Assembly (NCBI GenBank): GCA_043748985.1
Contig: JAYVEG010000070.1
Span: 1-5,811 of the forward strand
Reading direction: 5' to 3'
Source: JBBROS01 sp043748985
GTDB lineage: Bacteria > Pseudomonadota > Alphaproteobacteria > Acetobacterales > Acetobacteraceae
DNA length: 5,811 nt
The notes under the pieces were generated by a model. That model did no database searches, was not told the DNA's origin, and saw nothing but the letters and a program-made list of their open reading frames with translations. Of this stretch, positions 1 through 5,294 are shown in pieces; the first letter of the stretch is position 1, and each line of letters begins with the position of its first letter. Made by a program: the position numbers and the translations under genes.

Positions 1-115
1 TGAACCGTATTGGGATTGCGTGCAATGAACTCCTGCTTGGCATACAGGCACCCCGAGGCATAGGGGCCTCCGAATAGCCCCAGCGTGCGCGCCACATTGA
101 CGGCCAGGAAGTAGA
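1..115 (-). pseudogene. ABC transporter substrate-binding protein (NMT1/SsuA type), remnant
   Basis: Reading leftward, the frame gives a stretch containing LFGGPYASGCLYAKQEF followed by IARNPNTVQ. This matches the second-lobe region of periplasmic substrate-binding proteins of the NMT1/nitrate-sulfonate type, where a 'GG-Y-P/A' segment precedes 'ly(a)k-FI-NP-TVQ'. Family members bind a small organic or anionic solute in the periplasm for an ABC importer. Seen: only about 35-40 residues; the C-terminal part would lie beyond the left edge. The upstream side does not continue as a binding protein. From about position 115 the sequence becomes the antisense of an MmgE/PrpD coding region, so the signal peptide, first lobe and promoter are absent. 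The frame stays open through that antisense region, but this is only the shadow of the other gene. I infer a 5'-truncated pseudogene. The exact breakpoint (about 90-120) cannot be fixed by eye. Confidence 0.6.
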
Positions 116-588
116 TCTGCGCGGAGCTGCCGCCGATCGCGGACGTCACGGTGTCGGGCAGCAGCCTGCTGCTGGAACGCGGCGACCGGACGACGACGAA
201 CAGCAGGGACGCCAGGGTCAGCATCGCGCATTGCGCCGCGGTATCGCTGCTGTTCGGCAAGGCCGGCCTCGACGAGTTCTCCGAGGCGGTCGTGGCCGAG
301 CCGGCGGTGGCGTCACTGCGGGACCGCGTCATCGCAAGACTGGACCCCGCGGCCCCAGTCGGCAGCGCGACCGTCGCGGTTCGCTACGCGGACGGGCGAA
401 CGCATGAGGCCACGGTCATCCATGCACGCGGCAGCCTGGAGAAGCCCTTGTCCGATACGGAGATCGAGGCAAAGGCCGCCGAGTTGATGGGGTCGCCCGC
501 GGCTGCGGCCAGGTTGGCCAGCATCGTATGGTCCCTCGGTGGATCGACGACGCGCGCCCTATCGTCCCGGCTCGGGCGAGCGGAGTAG
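115..588 (+). pseudogene. MmgE/PrpD family protein, C-terminal fragment
   Basis: The frame from 115 to the TAG at 586-588 encodes about 157 residues that match the C-terminal part of MmgE/PrpD proteins (2-methylcitrate dehydratase, cis-aconitate decarboxylase and relatives). Visible landmarks are IADVTVSGSSLLLERGDR, then ARVSIAHCAAVSLLFGKAG, then YADGRTHEATVIHARGS and PLSDTEIEAKAAEL near the end. Full-length members are about 450 residues, so two thirds, including most of the all-alpha catalytic domain, is missing. An in-frame TAG at 112-114 bounds it upstream, exactly where the opposite-strand binding-protein remnant begins. The only early start is GTG at 151, inside conserved sequence and without a Shine-Dalgarno motif. 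The C-terminus looks natural. It converges with the regulator gene, whose stop is at 627. I infer a 5'-truncated pseudogene. The substrate of the original enzyme cannot be told. Confidence 0.75.
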
Positions 589-626
589 TCTGGCCGATAC
601 CGGCAGCACGATAATCCGCTGACCCA
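589..626. other. Short convergent intergenic gap
   Basis: Thirty-eight bases lie between the MmgE/PrpD stop and the stop of the regulator on the other strand. A small imperfect GCCG/CGGC inverted repeat is present near 594-606, but there is no T-tract. I do not call a terminator here. Confidence 0.4.
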
Positions 627-2312
627 TCACTTGGCCTGGTCCCGATCCGGCGTTTGCAGCAGCCGGTAGAGATAGCTCCGCGAGATGCCGAGTTCCTGCG
701 CCACCCGTCGCTTGTTGCCATCGAAGCGCGCCAGGGCCTCGCGCACCATCTTCTGCGCAACCAGCTGGGTGCTGTCGTGGACGCGTGACGGCGGAAGCGG
801 TGCGGGCGGTGGGACGGCTGGTTGCAAGGCGACGGCCTCGGTGCGCCGGGCGAGCGGATCGAACCGGAAATCGGATCGCGACAGGGTGTCCCCTTCCGCA
901 AAGATGACCGCCCGTTCCACCTCGTGCAGCAGCTGGCGGATGTTGCCGGGCCAGGGCTGGTGAGTAAGGTAGTCATAGACGTCGGCCTGGATACGGCGGA
1001 TCCGCGGCTGAGATCGGATGAAGTCGTCGATGATCGGGTGGATGTCCTCCAGGCGCTCTCGCAAGGGCGGCATCCACAGCACGACCGTGCTGATCCGATA
1101 GAACAGGTCCAGGCGAAATCGCCCGTCGCGGGTCATCTCCGGAAGGTCGCGGTTCGTGGCCGATATCAGTCGGAAGTCGGATCTGCGGGGACGGTCGCCG
1201 CCGACCCGTTCCACCATCTTGTCCTGCAGCACCCGCAGCAGCTTGGCCTGGACCTCGACCGGCATGTCGCCGATCTCGTCCAGGAACAAGGTGCCCTTGT
1301 CCGCCAGCTCGAACTTGCCGCGCCGCCCCTTACGCTCTGCTCCGGTGAAGGCGCCGGGGTCATAGCCGAACATCTCGCTTTCGACGAGCGTCACCGGCAT
1401 CGCGGCGGCGTTGACCAGCACCATCCGTTCGCCGCTGCGCGGGCTGAGCGTATGCAGAGCATGCGCTGCCAGCTCCTTCCCGGTGCCGTTCTCGCCGGCC
1501 AGAAGCACGGCCACATCCAATGGGGCGACGCGAAGCAGGTCGGATTTCAGCTGCATGATGGCGTCGCTGCGGCCGATGATCATGTCGAGTGGCTTGGTCT
1601 GGGTGGTCGAGCCGGACAGCTTGCGGCGGGTCATTGCGAGTTCGCGCTTGAGGGCCGCGACTTCATGGCTGAGCGCCAGAAGCTGGTCCGGGCCCTTGAA
1701 CATCACCCGACCCATGGCGCCGATGACCCGGCCGTTCTGGCGGATCGGTGTCCGCGCGACCACCCGGCTTTCGCCGCGGATCTCCTGGATCTGGCCGATC
1801 TCCGCCTGGCCGGTCTGCACGACATGGTGCAGGCGCGTATTCTCGATGACGTTCTGCACCGGCATGCCGACCGCCTCGCCCCGGCCGAGGCCGAAGAAGG
1901 TCTCATGCGTGGGGCTGATATAGCGCACGCGCCCATCGGCGCCGACCACCGTGATCGCCTCGAACCGGTCGGACAGCAGGTGGTTCAGCAAGGGGTAGGC
2001 AAAGTCGACGGACGCCACGAATTCGACCAGCGCATCCGATCCGTCGGCGGCGTGGACCATGAACAGCGTATGGGACCCGATCCGGCAGCGCAGAACGATG
2101 ACCGGGCGTCCTTCGAGATCGACTGTTGCCAGACTGCGGTCGCCGGGGCCGTCGAACCGGCCCGTGATCAGTGTGCGAAACCCAAGATCGGCCGCCGCGC
2201 CCGAAGCAAAGCAGATCGCCCCGGCAGCGTCGATGATAAGCACCGCAAGAACGACCTGCGGTTCCGTGTCCGCTCCGTTCACCCTCCCCGGCTTGCCTGC
2301 CTTGCTGTCCAT
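627..2312 (-). CDS. Sigma-54-dependent transcriptional regulator (PAS, AAA+, Fis HTH)
   Basis: A cytoplasmic enhancer-binding activator that would use ATP hydrolysis to open promoters bound by sigma-54 RNA polymerase. From the start chosen (561 residues): an N-terminal sensory region of unclear fold (about 20-110); a PAS domain (about 116-205, with IENTRLHHVVQTGQAEIGQ); a short coiled-coil linker (208-234); the AAA+ domain (about 240-475); and a C-terminal Fis-type helix-turn-helix (518-555, GNKRRVAQELGISRSYLYRLL). Catalytic landmarks are all present: Walker A GENGTGKE (273-280), the sigma-54 contact loop GAFTGA (320-325), Walker B TLFLDE (341-346), and the arginine-finger region RFRLDLFYR. 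There is no receiver domain, so control is probably by a ligand at the PAS/N-terminal region rather than by phosphorylation. The frame is open up to 2432, but I prefer ATG at 2312, which has GGAG four bases upstream; the longer version would translate through the palindrome at 2348-2378. No clear -24/-12 promoter was seen in the window, so its target is unknown. Confidence 0.93.
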   Translation of the reverse strand: MDSKAGKPGRVNGADTEPQVVLAVLIIDAAGAICFASGAAADLGFRTLITGRFDGPGDRSLATVDLEGRPVIVLRCRIGSHTLFMVHAADGSDALVEFVASVDFAYPLLNHLLSDRFEAITVVGADGRVRYISPTHETFFGLGRGEAVGMPVQNVIENTRLHHVVQTGQAEIGQIQEIRGESRVVARTPIRQNGRVIGAMGRVMFKGPDQLLALSHEVAALKRELAMTRRKLSGSTTQTKPLDMIIGRSDAIMQLKSDLLRVAPLDVAVLLAGENGTGKELAAHALHTLSPRSGERMVLVNAAAMPVTLVESEMFGYDPGAFTGAERKGRRGKFELADKGTLFLDEIGDMPVEVQAKLLRVLQDKMVERVGGDRPRRSDFRLISATNRDLPEMTRDGRFRLDLFYRISTVVLWMPPLRERLEDIHPIIDDFIRSQPRIRRIQADVYDYLTHQPWPGNIRQLLHEVERAVIFAEGDTLSRSDFRFDPLARRTEAVALQPAVPPPAPLPPSRVHDSTQLVAQKMVREALARFDGNKRRVAQELGISRSYLYRLLQTPDRDQAK

Positions 2313-2347
2313 GATGCTCCATGCCGGGATCCGGTGCATCCTCGGCC

Positions 2348-2378
2348 CAGGCAGTGTCTTTTGTAAAGACACTGCCTG
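2348..2378. promoter_or_regulatory. Perfect 14-base inverted repeat upstream of the regulator
   Basis: The arms CAGGCAGTGTCTTT (2348-2361) and AAAGACACTGCCTG (2365-2378) are exact reverse complements around a TGT centre. The repeat lies in the 89-base gap between the CBS gene stop (2402) and the preferred regulator start (2312), about 35 bases before that start codon. A third copy of the half-site core GACACTG occurs at 2409-2415, 41 bases (about four helical turns) from the matching arm. No T-tract follows on either strand, so a simple intrinsic terminator is unlikely. An operator, perhaps for autoregulation, or a leader-RNA hairpin fits better (inference). Confidence 0.7.
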
Positions 2379-2401
2379 CAGTATGGCCGTACTGGCCTTC
2401 T

Positions 2402-3448
2402 TCAGCCTGACACTGTCCGGGCCGGGGACCACTCACCGGTTTCCCAGACCAGGAACAGCGCAATGTTCCCCGGCATGCCGTGCGGAAAGTCCACGACCCG
2501 CGCCACGAGACCGAAGCCCGCCGGCTTCAGCTCGCGCAGCCAGCGCGCGTACAGCTCGGCAGCCTCGCCCCGCAACGTCTCGGCCCAGTCCGGGTCGGCG
2601 ATATTGATCTTGCGTCCGCCATCGGAGCACAGGTCACAGGGGAAGCGGAGCAACTCGATCTCCGTGCCGCCATGGGCCGCGACGACCCGGGCGTGGGCCA
2701 TCAGGCTGTCCCACATCTCCGTGCCGAAATGGTCGTGCAGCATGGTCTTGACCTCTGCGATGCGCGCCACCTCGGCCGCATGGGCCACTGCCAGTTTTTC
2801 GTCCAGCGCACCCTGGATCGACGCATCCACCAGGTGCCGGAACGAAGCTGCCGTCAAAGCGGCTGGCGGGGGCGTGGCGCTGGGCGCGGCGGCTGCGGGT
2901 TGGGCCGCGTGGCTGCCCTTGCCGGCGAAGATGCTGGCAAACAGGGTTGCCAGCCCGCCCTGCGTATGGCGCGGCGGTGGCGCCTCCAGGGCACGGAGCA
3001 GGTCTGCGCGGCTCACGATGCCGACCATCCGACCCGCCCGCATGACCGGCACGCGCTTGATGGCGTGGGTGCGCAGCAACGCCGCCACGATGTCGACCGG
3101 CGTGTCGGCCTCGGTCACGACGACCGGTGTGTGCATGACCTCACGCGCCTGTCGCGCACCTGCGGCTTCGGTCACTGCCGCCTGCATCTGCCCCGGGCCC
3201 GAAAGGATGGCGAGCCACCACTCCCTGCCGCGCAAGCGGTCTTCATCGGTGCGGCCCAGCAGGTCGCCTTCGCTGACGATGCCGACCACCGTGCCGGCCG
3301 CGTCCAACACCGGCACGGCGCTCACCCGGGTTTTCAGCAGAAGGCGAGCCACCGCGTGCACGCTGGTTTCGGGCGTGACCGAGACGACATCGGCGGTCAT
3401 CACGTCGGCAGCCGTCGTGAGTCTTACCGTGGGAAGATGCTGATCCAT
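2402..3448 (-). CDS. CBS-domain pair protein fused to an unnamed conserved C-terminal domain
   Basis: A cytoplasmic protein of 348 residues. Two CBS motifs (about 11-65 with VMTADVVSVTPETSV and VGIVSEGDLL; about 100-155 with VMHTPVVVTEADTPVD and VGIVSRADLL) should form a Bateman module, a unit known in other proteins to bind adenine nucleotides. A low-complexity Ala/Pro linker (about 180-200) leads to a C-terminal domain (about 200-338) with LLRFPCDLCSDGGRKIN, WAETLRGEAAELYARW and ARVVDFPHGMPGNIALFL. I recognise this as resembling a conserved hypothetical family but can give it no function. CDLC (271-274) is a CxxC pair. The frame opens at TTG 3472, but ATG 3448 is preferred because AAGGGA lies nine bases upstream and the earlier codon has no such site. 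It follows the fabI remnant by 28 bases and is probably the last intact gene of the minus-strand operon. It has no membrane segments. Role inferred: energy-state sensing linked to acyl-phosphate metabolism. Confidence 0.85.
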   Translation of the reverse strand: MDQHLPTVRLTTAADVMTADVVSVTPETSVHAVARLLLKTRVSAVPVLDAAGTVVGIVSEGDLLGRTDEDRLRGREWWLAILSGPGQMQAAVTEAAGARQAREVMHTPVVVTEADTPVDIVAALLRTHAIKRVPVMRAGRMVGIVSRADLLRALEAPPPRHTQGGLATLFASIFAGKGSHAAQPAAAAPSATPPPAALTAASFRHLVDASIQGALDEKLAVAHAAEVARIAEVKTMLHDHFGTEMWDSLMAHARVVAAHGGTEIELLRFPCDLCSDGGRKINIADPDWAETLRGEAAELYARWLRELKPAGFGLVARVVDFPHGMPGNIALFLVWETGEWSPARTVSG

Positions 3449-3753
3449 GCTGGTCGATCCCTTGGGTTGCAACGGTTCAGGCGAGCAGGTGCTGCCCGCC
3501 GTCGATCGGGATGGTCGTTCCGCTGATGTGCCGGGCCGCGTGGCTTACGGGGAAGACAGCCAGGTTGCCGACATCCTCGATATCGACCGGGCACCGCTCG
3601 GGCAACCGCACCGCGGTGGCATCGAGCAGCGTGTCGAACCGGCCGATACCGCTGGCCGCCCGCGTGCGGATCGGCCCTGGCGGCAGCCACCTCGAACCGT
3701 GCGTATTTGACGTTGCTGGAGCCCGCGTTGAACGCCAGAACGGCCTCCGGCAT
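3424..3753 (-). pseudogene. ackA: Acetate kinase start fused out of frame to a foreign 3' part (chimeric ORF)
   Basis: The ORF begins with MPEAVLAFNAGSSNVKYARF, the N-terminus of acetate/propionate kinases (the N-A-G-S-S phosphate-binding motif near the start). Acetate kinase makes ATP and acetate from acetyl phosphate. Its ATG (3753-3751) overlaps the stop of the upstream hydratase/phosphotransacetylase as TGATG, a typical coupled start. Homology ends after about 24 codons (about 3682), whereas the family is about 400 residues. The frame then continues through reductase DNA in the wrong frame as arginine-rich nonsense and stops at 3424, after a total of 109 codons, 25 bases inside the CBS gene. 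No kinase activity is possible. If translated, it would make a short basic peptide of no expected function. The symbol refers to the ancestral gene. Confidence 0.85.
3477..3677 (-). pseudogene. fabI: FabI-like enoyl-ACP reductase, C-terminal fragment
   Basis: In a second minus-strand frame, 66 codons end with TGA at 3479-3477. They contain GPIRTRAASGIGRFDTLL, then VDIEDVGNLAVF, then ARHISGTTIPIDGG. This matches the last quarter of short-chain dehydrogenase-type enoyl-ACP reductases, where 'GPI-T-AASGI-F' and 'DVG-A-FL-SD' are hallmarks. The parent protein is about 250-270 residues and would reduce trans-2-enoyl-ACP with NAD(P)H. The Rossmann glycine motif and the catalytic Tyr-Lys are missing. 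The residues just before GPIR (WLPP) no longer match the family, which marks the join to acetate kinase DNA at about 3677-3682. In many alphaproteobacteria a phosphotransacetylase, an acetate kinase and a FabI-like gene follow one another, so the order here is the expected one with the middle deleted. Another short-chain dehydrogenase family is possible, but FabI is more likely. Confidence 0.8.
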
Positions 3754-5156
3754 CAGCCGGCCGCCGCCGTGGCCCGGGCCATCAGCACCGCAACGGCGCA
3801 CGAGGCGATGCGCGTGCGCTCGGAATCCGCGCGGCTGGTCAGGATGATCGGCACCCGCGCGCCCACCACGACGCCCGCCGCATCCGCGCCCGCCAGGAAC
3901 GACAACTGCTTGGCCAGCATGTTGCCCGCCTCCAGATCCGGAACAACCAGGATGTCCGCCCGCCCGGCCACCTCGGACACGATCCCCTTCTGCCGCGCCG
4001 CTGCGGGGCTGATGGCGTTGTCGAACGCAAGCGGCCCGTCCAGCACAGCCCCCGTGATCTGCCCGCGATCGGCCATCTTGCACAGAGCTGCGGCGTCCAG
4101 CGTCGATCGGATGGCCGGGTTGATCGTCTCCACGGCCGACAGGATCGCGACGCGCGGACACTCGATGCCCATCACGTGGGCGAGGTCGATCGCGTTCTGC
4201 ACGATGTCGCGCTTGTCCTCCAGCGACGGCGCGATGTTCACTGCCGCATCCGTAACCATCAACGGCCGCGGATAGGACGGAACATCCATCAGGTAAACGT
4301 GGCTCAGCCGCCGCGCCGTCCGCAGCCCGGTATCGGACGCGACCACGGCGTGCATCAACTCGTCGGTATGCAACGAGCCTTTCATCAGCAACAGGGCCTC
4401 ACCGGCCCGCACCAACGCCACCGCCTGCATCGCTGCCCCGTGGCTGTGCGGAGCGTCCACCATGCGGAAGCCGCCGATGTCCAGCGACTCCGCCACAGCA
4501 ACGGCACGAATCCTTGCTTCGGGCCCCACCAGGATCGGTACGATCAGCCTGGCGTCCGCCGCCTCGATCACGGCACCCAGCGAGGCCGCGTCGCAGGGGT
4601 GGGCGACCGCGACGCTCACGGGCGGTCCGGCCAAGGCCCGCGCCAGCAAGGCCCTGAAGCACATATGACGGCTGAGCTGCACGTCGGGCAGTTCCATCCG
4701 GGGTCGCCGCACCTTTTCTGTCGGCGCCTGCACCCGCGCGGTGCCGGCCGCAACTTCCTGTCCCATGGTGTTGGTGCAGCGGCACTGCAGGACGACCGCA
4801 TGGTCCACTGCCGACTTCTGGAGCACGGTCACCGAGGTTGTGATGGTGTCGCCGATCAAGATCGGGGCCAGAAAACGCAGGTCCTGCTCCAGATATACCG
4901 TGCCGGGCCCCGGCAGCCGGCTGCCCAGCACGGCGGAGATCAGGGCCCCGGTCCACATGCCGTGACCGACGATGCCATGACCCGGGTCGGCGGCCGCGAA
5001 GCCTGGGTCGAGGTGCGAAGGGTTCACATCACCGGACACGATGGCGAACAGGTCGATGTCGTCCTGCGTCAGCATCCGCACCAGGCTGGCGGTGTCGCCG
5101 ACGGCGATCTCGTCGAAGGTGCGGTTCTCGATGATGTCGTTACAAAGGAGATCCAT
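3753..5156 (-). CDS. Bifunctional MaoC-like enoyl-CoA hydratase/phosphate acetyltransferase
   Basis: A cytoplasmic two-domain enzyme of 467 residues. The N-terminal hot-dog domain (about 12-145) carries the R-hydratase signature D43-x-N-P-x-H48 (SGDVNPSHLDP), followed by GIVGHGMWTG (62-70), and should hydrate enoyl-CoA. The C-terminal domain (about 160-462) is of the phosphate acetyl/butyryltransferase type, with DAPHSHGAAMQAVALVRAGE, LMKGSLHTDELMHAV, RRLSHVYLMDVP and VLDGPLAFDNAIS; it would interconvert acyl-CoA and acyl phosphate. The length is normal for this fusion, and I see no frameshift. The ATG at 5156 has only a weak ribosome site upstream, but homologous sequence (IENRTFDEIAVGD) begins within ten residues, so the start cannot be much later. 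It is the first gene of the minus-strand operon and overlaps the acetate kinase start by one base. With acetate kinase destroyed here, the acyl phosphate would have to be used by another kinase or by other phosphoryl acceptors. Substrate chain length is unknown. Confidence 0.93.
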   Translation of the reverse strand: MDLLCNDIIENRTFDEIAVGDTASLVRMLTQDDIDLFAIVSGDVNPSHLDPGFAAADPGHGIVGHGMWTGALISAVLGSRLPGPGTVYLEQDLRFLAPILIGDTITTSVTVLQKSAVDHAVVLQCRCTNTMGQEVAAGTARVQAPTEKVRRPRMELPDVQLSRHMCFRALLARALAGPPVSVAVAHPCDAASLGAVIEAADARLIVPILVGPEARIRAVAVAESLDIGGFRMVDAPHSHGAAMQAVALVRAGEALLLMKGSLHTDELMHAVVASDTGLRTARRLSHVYLMDVPSYPRPLMVTDAAVNIAPSLEDKRDIVQNAIDLAHVMGIECPRVAILSAVETINPAIRSTLDAAALCKMADRGQITGAVLDGPLAFDNAISPAAARQKGIVSEVAGRADILVVPDLEAGNMLAKQLSFLAGADAAGVVVGARVPIILTSRADSERTRIASCAVAVLMARATAAAG

Positions 5157-5265
5157 GTCGGAATCGTCTACCGCGAGGCGGAATGGGCGCGAAGGCTCGG
5201 AAATTACCCATGACGACCAGGTAGGTAGTTTCCGACCCTGCCGCCGGGCCGGCGCCGACCGCTAG
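5155..5265 (+). CDS. Possible small ORF/leader peptide upstream of the MFS gene
   Basis: An ORF of 36 codons starts at ATG 5155 with a strong ribosome site, AAAGGAG, ending four bases before the ATG. It stops at TAG 5263-5265, 29 bases before the transporter start. The ATG sits in a CATG that is also the start codon of the divergent hydratase/phosphotransacetylase gene. The peptide (MSESSTARRNGREGSE onward) is hydrophilic and rich in Arg and Ser, with no membrane segment. It runs through the inverted repeat at 5197-5235. I recognise no family. The Shine-Dalgarno match is the only real support, and a chance ORF is quite possible in GC-rich DNA. A promoter for it would have to lie inside the divergent gene. 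Confidence 0.25.
   Translation: MSESSTARRNGREGSEITHDDQVGSFRPCRRAGADR
5197..5235. promoter_or_regulatory. Spaced inverted repeat, probable operator in the divergent promoter region
   Basis: TCGGAAATTACC (5197-5208) and GGTAGTTTCCGA (5224-5235) are reverse complements at 11 of 12 positions, separated by 15 bases. The right arm overlaps a tandem GGTAGGTA. The site lies in the 138-base region between the divergent hydratase/phosphotransacetylase gene (start 5156) and the MFS gene (start 5295), and it is more AT-rich than its surroundings. Arm length and spacing suit a dimeric repressor or activator (TetR-, GntR- or LysR-like). I infer joint control of both directions. I could not identify convincing -35/-10 or -24/-12 elements. 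Confidence 0.6.
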
Positions 5266-5294
5266 GACAGAAGCGTCGCCACGGAGCGCCTCAT

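Noticed and set aside
151..588. The MmgE/PrpD fragment as a functional 145-residue gene starting at GTG 151
   Set aside because: The start is inside conserved family sequence, no Shine-Dalgarno motif precedes it, and two thirds of the fold is missing.
273..1495. Asn in the regulator's Walker A (GENGTGKE) as a damaging change
   Set aside because: GENGTGKE is a normal variant of the sigma-54 activator Walker A, and the catalytic Lys and following residue are kept.
822..2366. A long open frame on the plus strand (about 514 codons) opposite the regulator
   Set aside because: It is antisense to a gene with every expected motif in place. Its translation is rich in His, Asp, Arg and Gln and has no domain. 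This is the usual open antisense frame of GC-rich coding DNA.
2348..2378. The palindrome as an intrinsic terminator of the CBS gene
   Set aside because: The stem is strong, but no run of T follows on either strand (GGGCC follows on the minus strand). Kept as an operator or leader hairpin.
2313..2432. An extended N-terminus of the sigma-54 regulator starting at 2432 or 2339
   Set aside because: The 2432 start overlaps the CBS gene and would place the perfect palindrome in coding sequence. The 2339 start has its GAGG directly against the ATG. ATG 2312 has a well-placed GGAG.
2463..3526. Two long plus-strand frames opposite the CBS gene
   Set aside because: Both are shadows of a well-supported CBS-domain coding region. 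Neither has a recognisable motif or ribosome site.
4176..5213. A 345-codon plus-strand frame opposite the hydratase/phosphotransacetylase gene
   Set aside because: The opposite strand encodes two complete, motif-rich enzyme domains. This frame is compositionally biased and featureless.
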